64,000 bases of DNA from Haemaphysalis longicornis (lineage: Eukaryota > Arthropoda > Arachnida > Ixodida > Ixodidae): assembly GCA_013339765.2 (NCBI GenBank), contig CM023453.1, positions 91,791,767 through 91,855,766 of the forward strand, read 5' to 3'. This document shows positions 62,462 to 64,000 of the stretch, one piece after another. Each line of letters begins with the position of its first letter. The stretch's first letter is position 1. Below the pieces are notes generated by a model. It was not told where the DNA came from and made no database searches. It worked only from the letters and a program-made list of their open reading frames with translations. A program made the translations under genes and the position numbers.

Positions 62462-62545
62462 CCGTAACACCCAACGGAATTCGAACCCACATGTCTATAG
62501 TCCTCGACAACAACACGCTCCAGACCGTTCGATCATAGCCTCCTT
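62462..62545 (-). mobile_element. tRNA-derived SINE head
   Basis: On the minus strand GGCTATGATCGAACGGTCTG (a degenerate A-box) is followed about 35 bases on by GGGTTCGAATTCCG (B-box) and GTTGGGTGTTACGGGG. Confidence 0.5.
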
Positions 62546-62717
62546 TAAAGGGGGATATGGTTCAATCATCGACGAATTTTTATTTGTCAGCATATTCAAG
62601 TCACGGTTATGATCGGACGTAACGCAGCAACATGTGTTGCTTTTAATTGGCGTCCCCTATCGTAAAACAGACCACTGCAGTAAGGTGGCGTGAACTGCAT
62701 TGGACCTGACTGCACTC

Positions 62718-62935
62718 GGATTCCGTCAGACGCAACTTCTAAAATAAACGATATTGAGTTTTTTTAGGCTTAACTCAAAGTACTTTGGTAAAGTTAGGTC
62801 AGGCATAACTAACTTCTGACTTTGGGTTAGGAGGTTAGGTCAGGCGTAACTCACAAAATTGGGTTAAAGTTCCATCGGGCGTAACATTATTTTTATTTTT
62901 GGTTCCGTCGGACGTAACTCTAGACAGAGCGTTCA
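62718..62935. repeat. five scattered copies of a ~12-bp word
   Basis: CCGTCAGACGCAAC, GTCAGGCATAAC, GTCAGGCGTAACTC, CATCGGGCGTAAC and CCGTCGGACGTAACTC occur at irregular 30-55 base spacing, with GGTTAGG words between. It is a degenerate minisatellite or a cluster of binding sites. Confidence 0.5.
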
Positions 62936-63704
62936 CTTTAATTGAGTCCTTCAACGGATCGTCAGCTGGTAAACGAATTAAAGCAAAGCCCTACATACAT
63001 AAATGCATTTGACCACCCACTGTTGTTGTCCGGCATGTGACACTCAAACATGATTTTGAGGCGCGATGGACGCGTTGGAGAAACCCTGAGTGCTTTTTAG
63101 GGCAGATTTTGTGGTTTCAGTGTCTATTGGCACCAGTATTCTTACAGTCTCCATAATATTCAGGCTTCCAATTGTGGTTACCTTAAAGCGACATTACATA
63201 CTATACATTTAAATAGACACTCTGTGGTCGCTTTGAAGTATAAAGCTCACTGCAAGTGTCGTCTGCTCTGCTTGTTTAATTGCCTGTACATTCAACGCTT
63301 TCTTTGTTCACCCGGACCTTACTCCACTTGAAATCTCTCTCTCCTGTTCCCACAATTTCGACATACATACACATCCGCACGCACGGGCCTACCGACGTAA
63401 ATTGCAAAACGAACACGCTGTTACCACACATCTCGGTTGCGCAACCGGGCAAGTGGTTCAAACAGATGTAGGGCCATTTATTTGTGGACAGTTCGCGTGT
63501 CGGTGGTAAAAATTCTAACATCATTAAAAAAGGCAGTATTGTTTTATTTTTACAAATTTCATCGAAATATCGCAATAGCTGACACAATCTATTCGCATCA
63601 CGTCGTCGGAACATTTCTAGCCGCATCAATAGGAAACTTCAGATGCCATATATTCCGCCAACACTCTCCGCCAACATTGCCGTGTGTCTTCGTGTCGGCA
63701 GTTG

Positions 63705-63917
63705 TTAATTGTTTCTGGGCCACCCCGTTGCTTCTTGGTGGTAATGGTAAAAAAGGTCTTCGTTATCACCTACAAGTGACTTCGCCGGCCTGCGCCCGAT
63801 CAATACCAGTGTGGCAATCCACGTGTTATCTTCCGCTTGTACGGCGTCAAAGCTTACTTCCTGGCCGTCGGTCACGTCCAAGAGAAGGTTGCCGATGGGG
63901 TCTTCGTACGCGGTACG
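63705..63917 (-). pseudogene. unidentified coding-like fragment
   Basis: The minus-strand frame from just after a TGA (63918-63920) to TAA (63705-63707) reads YEDPIGNLLLDVTDGQEVSF, then DAVQAEDNTWIATLVLIG, RRPAKSLVGD and on to TGWPRNN. Composition and hydrophobic pattern look protein-like rather than random, and the codons are varied. There is no Met and no AG acceptor in a suitable place upstream, so it is either a broken gene or a transposon fragment. I do not recognise the family. Confidence 0.35.
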
Positions 63918-64000
63918 TCACCTCGACGGCAGCGCAAGCCGCTAAACCACGGACCGGATCCACACTTGATTGTACCGAGAGACTGGGTCATGGGGTGCAA

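Overview
This is a repeat-rich piece of a eukaryotic nuclear genome, most likely a tick (Ixodida, probably metastriate). The reasons are: spliced coding exons with GT/AG borders; introns of 1 to 10 kb full of transposon debris; several kinds of tRNA-headed SINE, including one of the general type described from ticks (Ruka-like) in three copies; many 5'-truncated non-LTR retrotransposon tails; and abundant GT, GA, TA, GAT and TTGA microsatellites. The species assignment rests on recognising these repeat families and was not tested by a search. Nothing suggests bacterial sequence: no operons, no Shine-Dalgarno spaced ORFs, no CRISPR.

The one host gene I can reconstruct lies on the minus strand, 40215 down to 15748. 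It is a Rab GTPase of the Rab34/Rab36 subfamily. Eight exons join in one open frame (759 coding bases, 252 residues plus stop) with matching phases at all seven junctions, and they carry the P-loop, switch I, DTAGQE, TKKD and SAK motifs. A 5' exon with the start codon must lie upstream of 40215 and was not found. The deduced C-terminus has two separated cysteines instead of the usual Rab di-cysteine.

Layout: 1-3500 no gene seen. 3.5-14 kb holds remnants of at least six LINEs on both strands, a broken leucine-rich-repeat gene (about 8.6-9.96 kb, minus) and one tRNA-derived SINE. 14-40 kb is the Rab gene; its introns hold a 520-bp GT array, LINE tails, two TIR transposons of the MITE type (one TA-flanked, one TTAA-flanked), SINEs and hairpins. 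37-46 kb holds further MITE copies (a TTAA family with three copies in the window, and a second family with two), a ~150-bp AT-rich tandem repeat and a 42-bp coding-phase tandem repeat. 46-64 kb holds more SINE and LINE remnants (including a decayed reverse transcriptase at 56.5-57.4 kb), a GC-rich CpG-dense block at 52.1-53.8 kb, a dispersed repeat shared with 18 kb, and a suspicious tandem duplication at 60.8-61.6 kb whose copies differ mostly by single-base gaps.

No new biochemical system is evident. The points most worth following are the unusual Rab tail, the TTAA MITE family, the gap-ridden duplication, the 42-bp repeat and several perfect hairpins.
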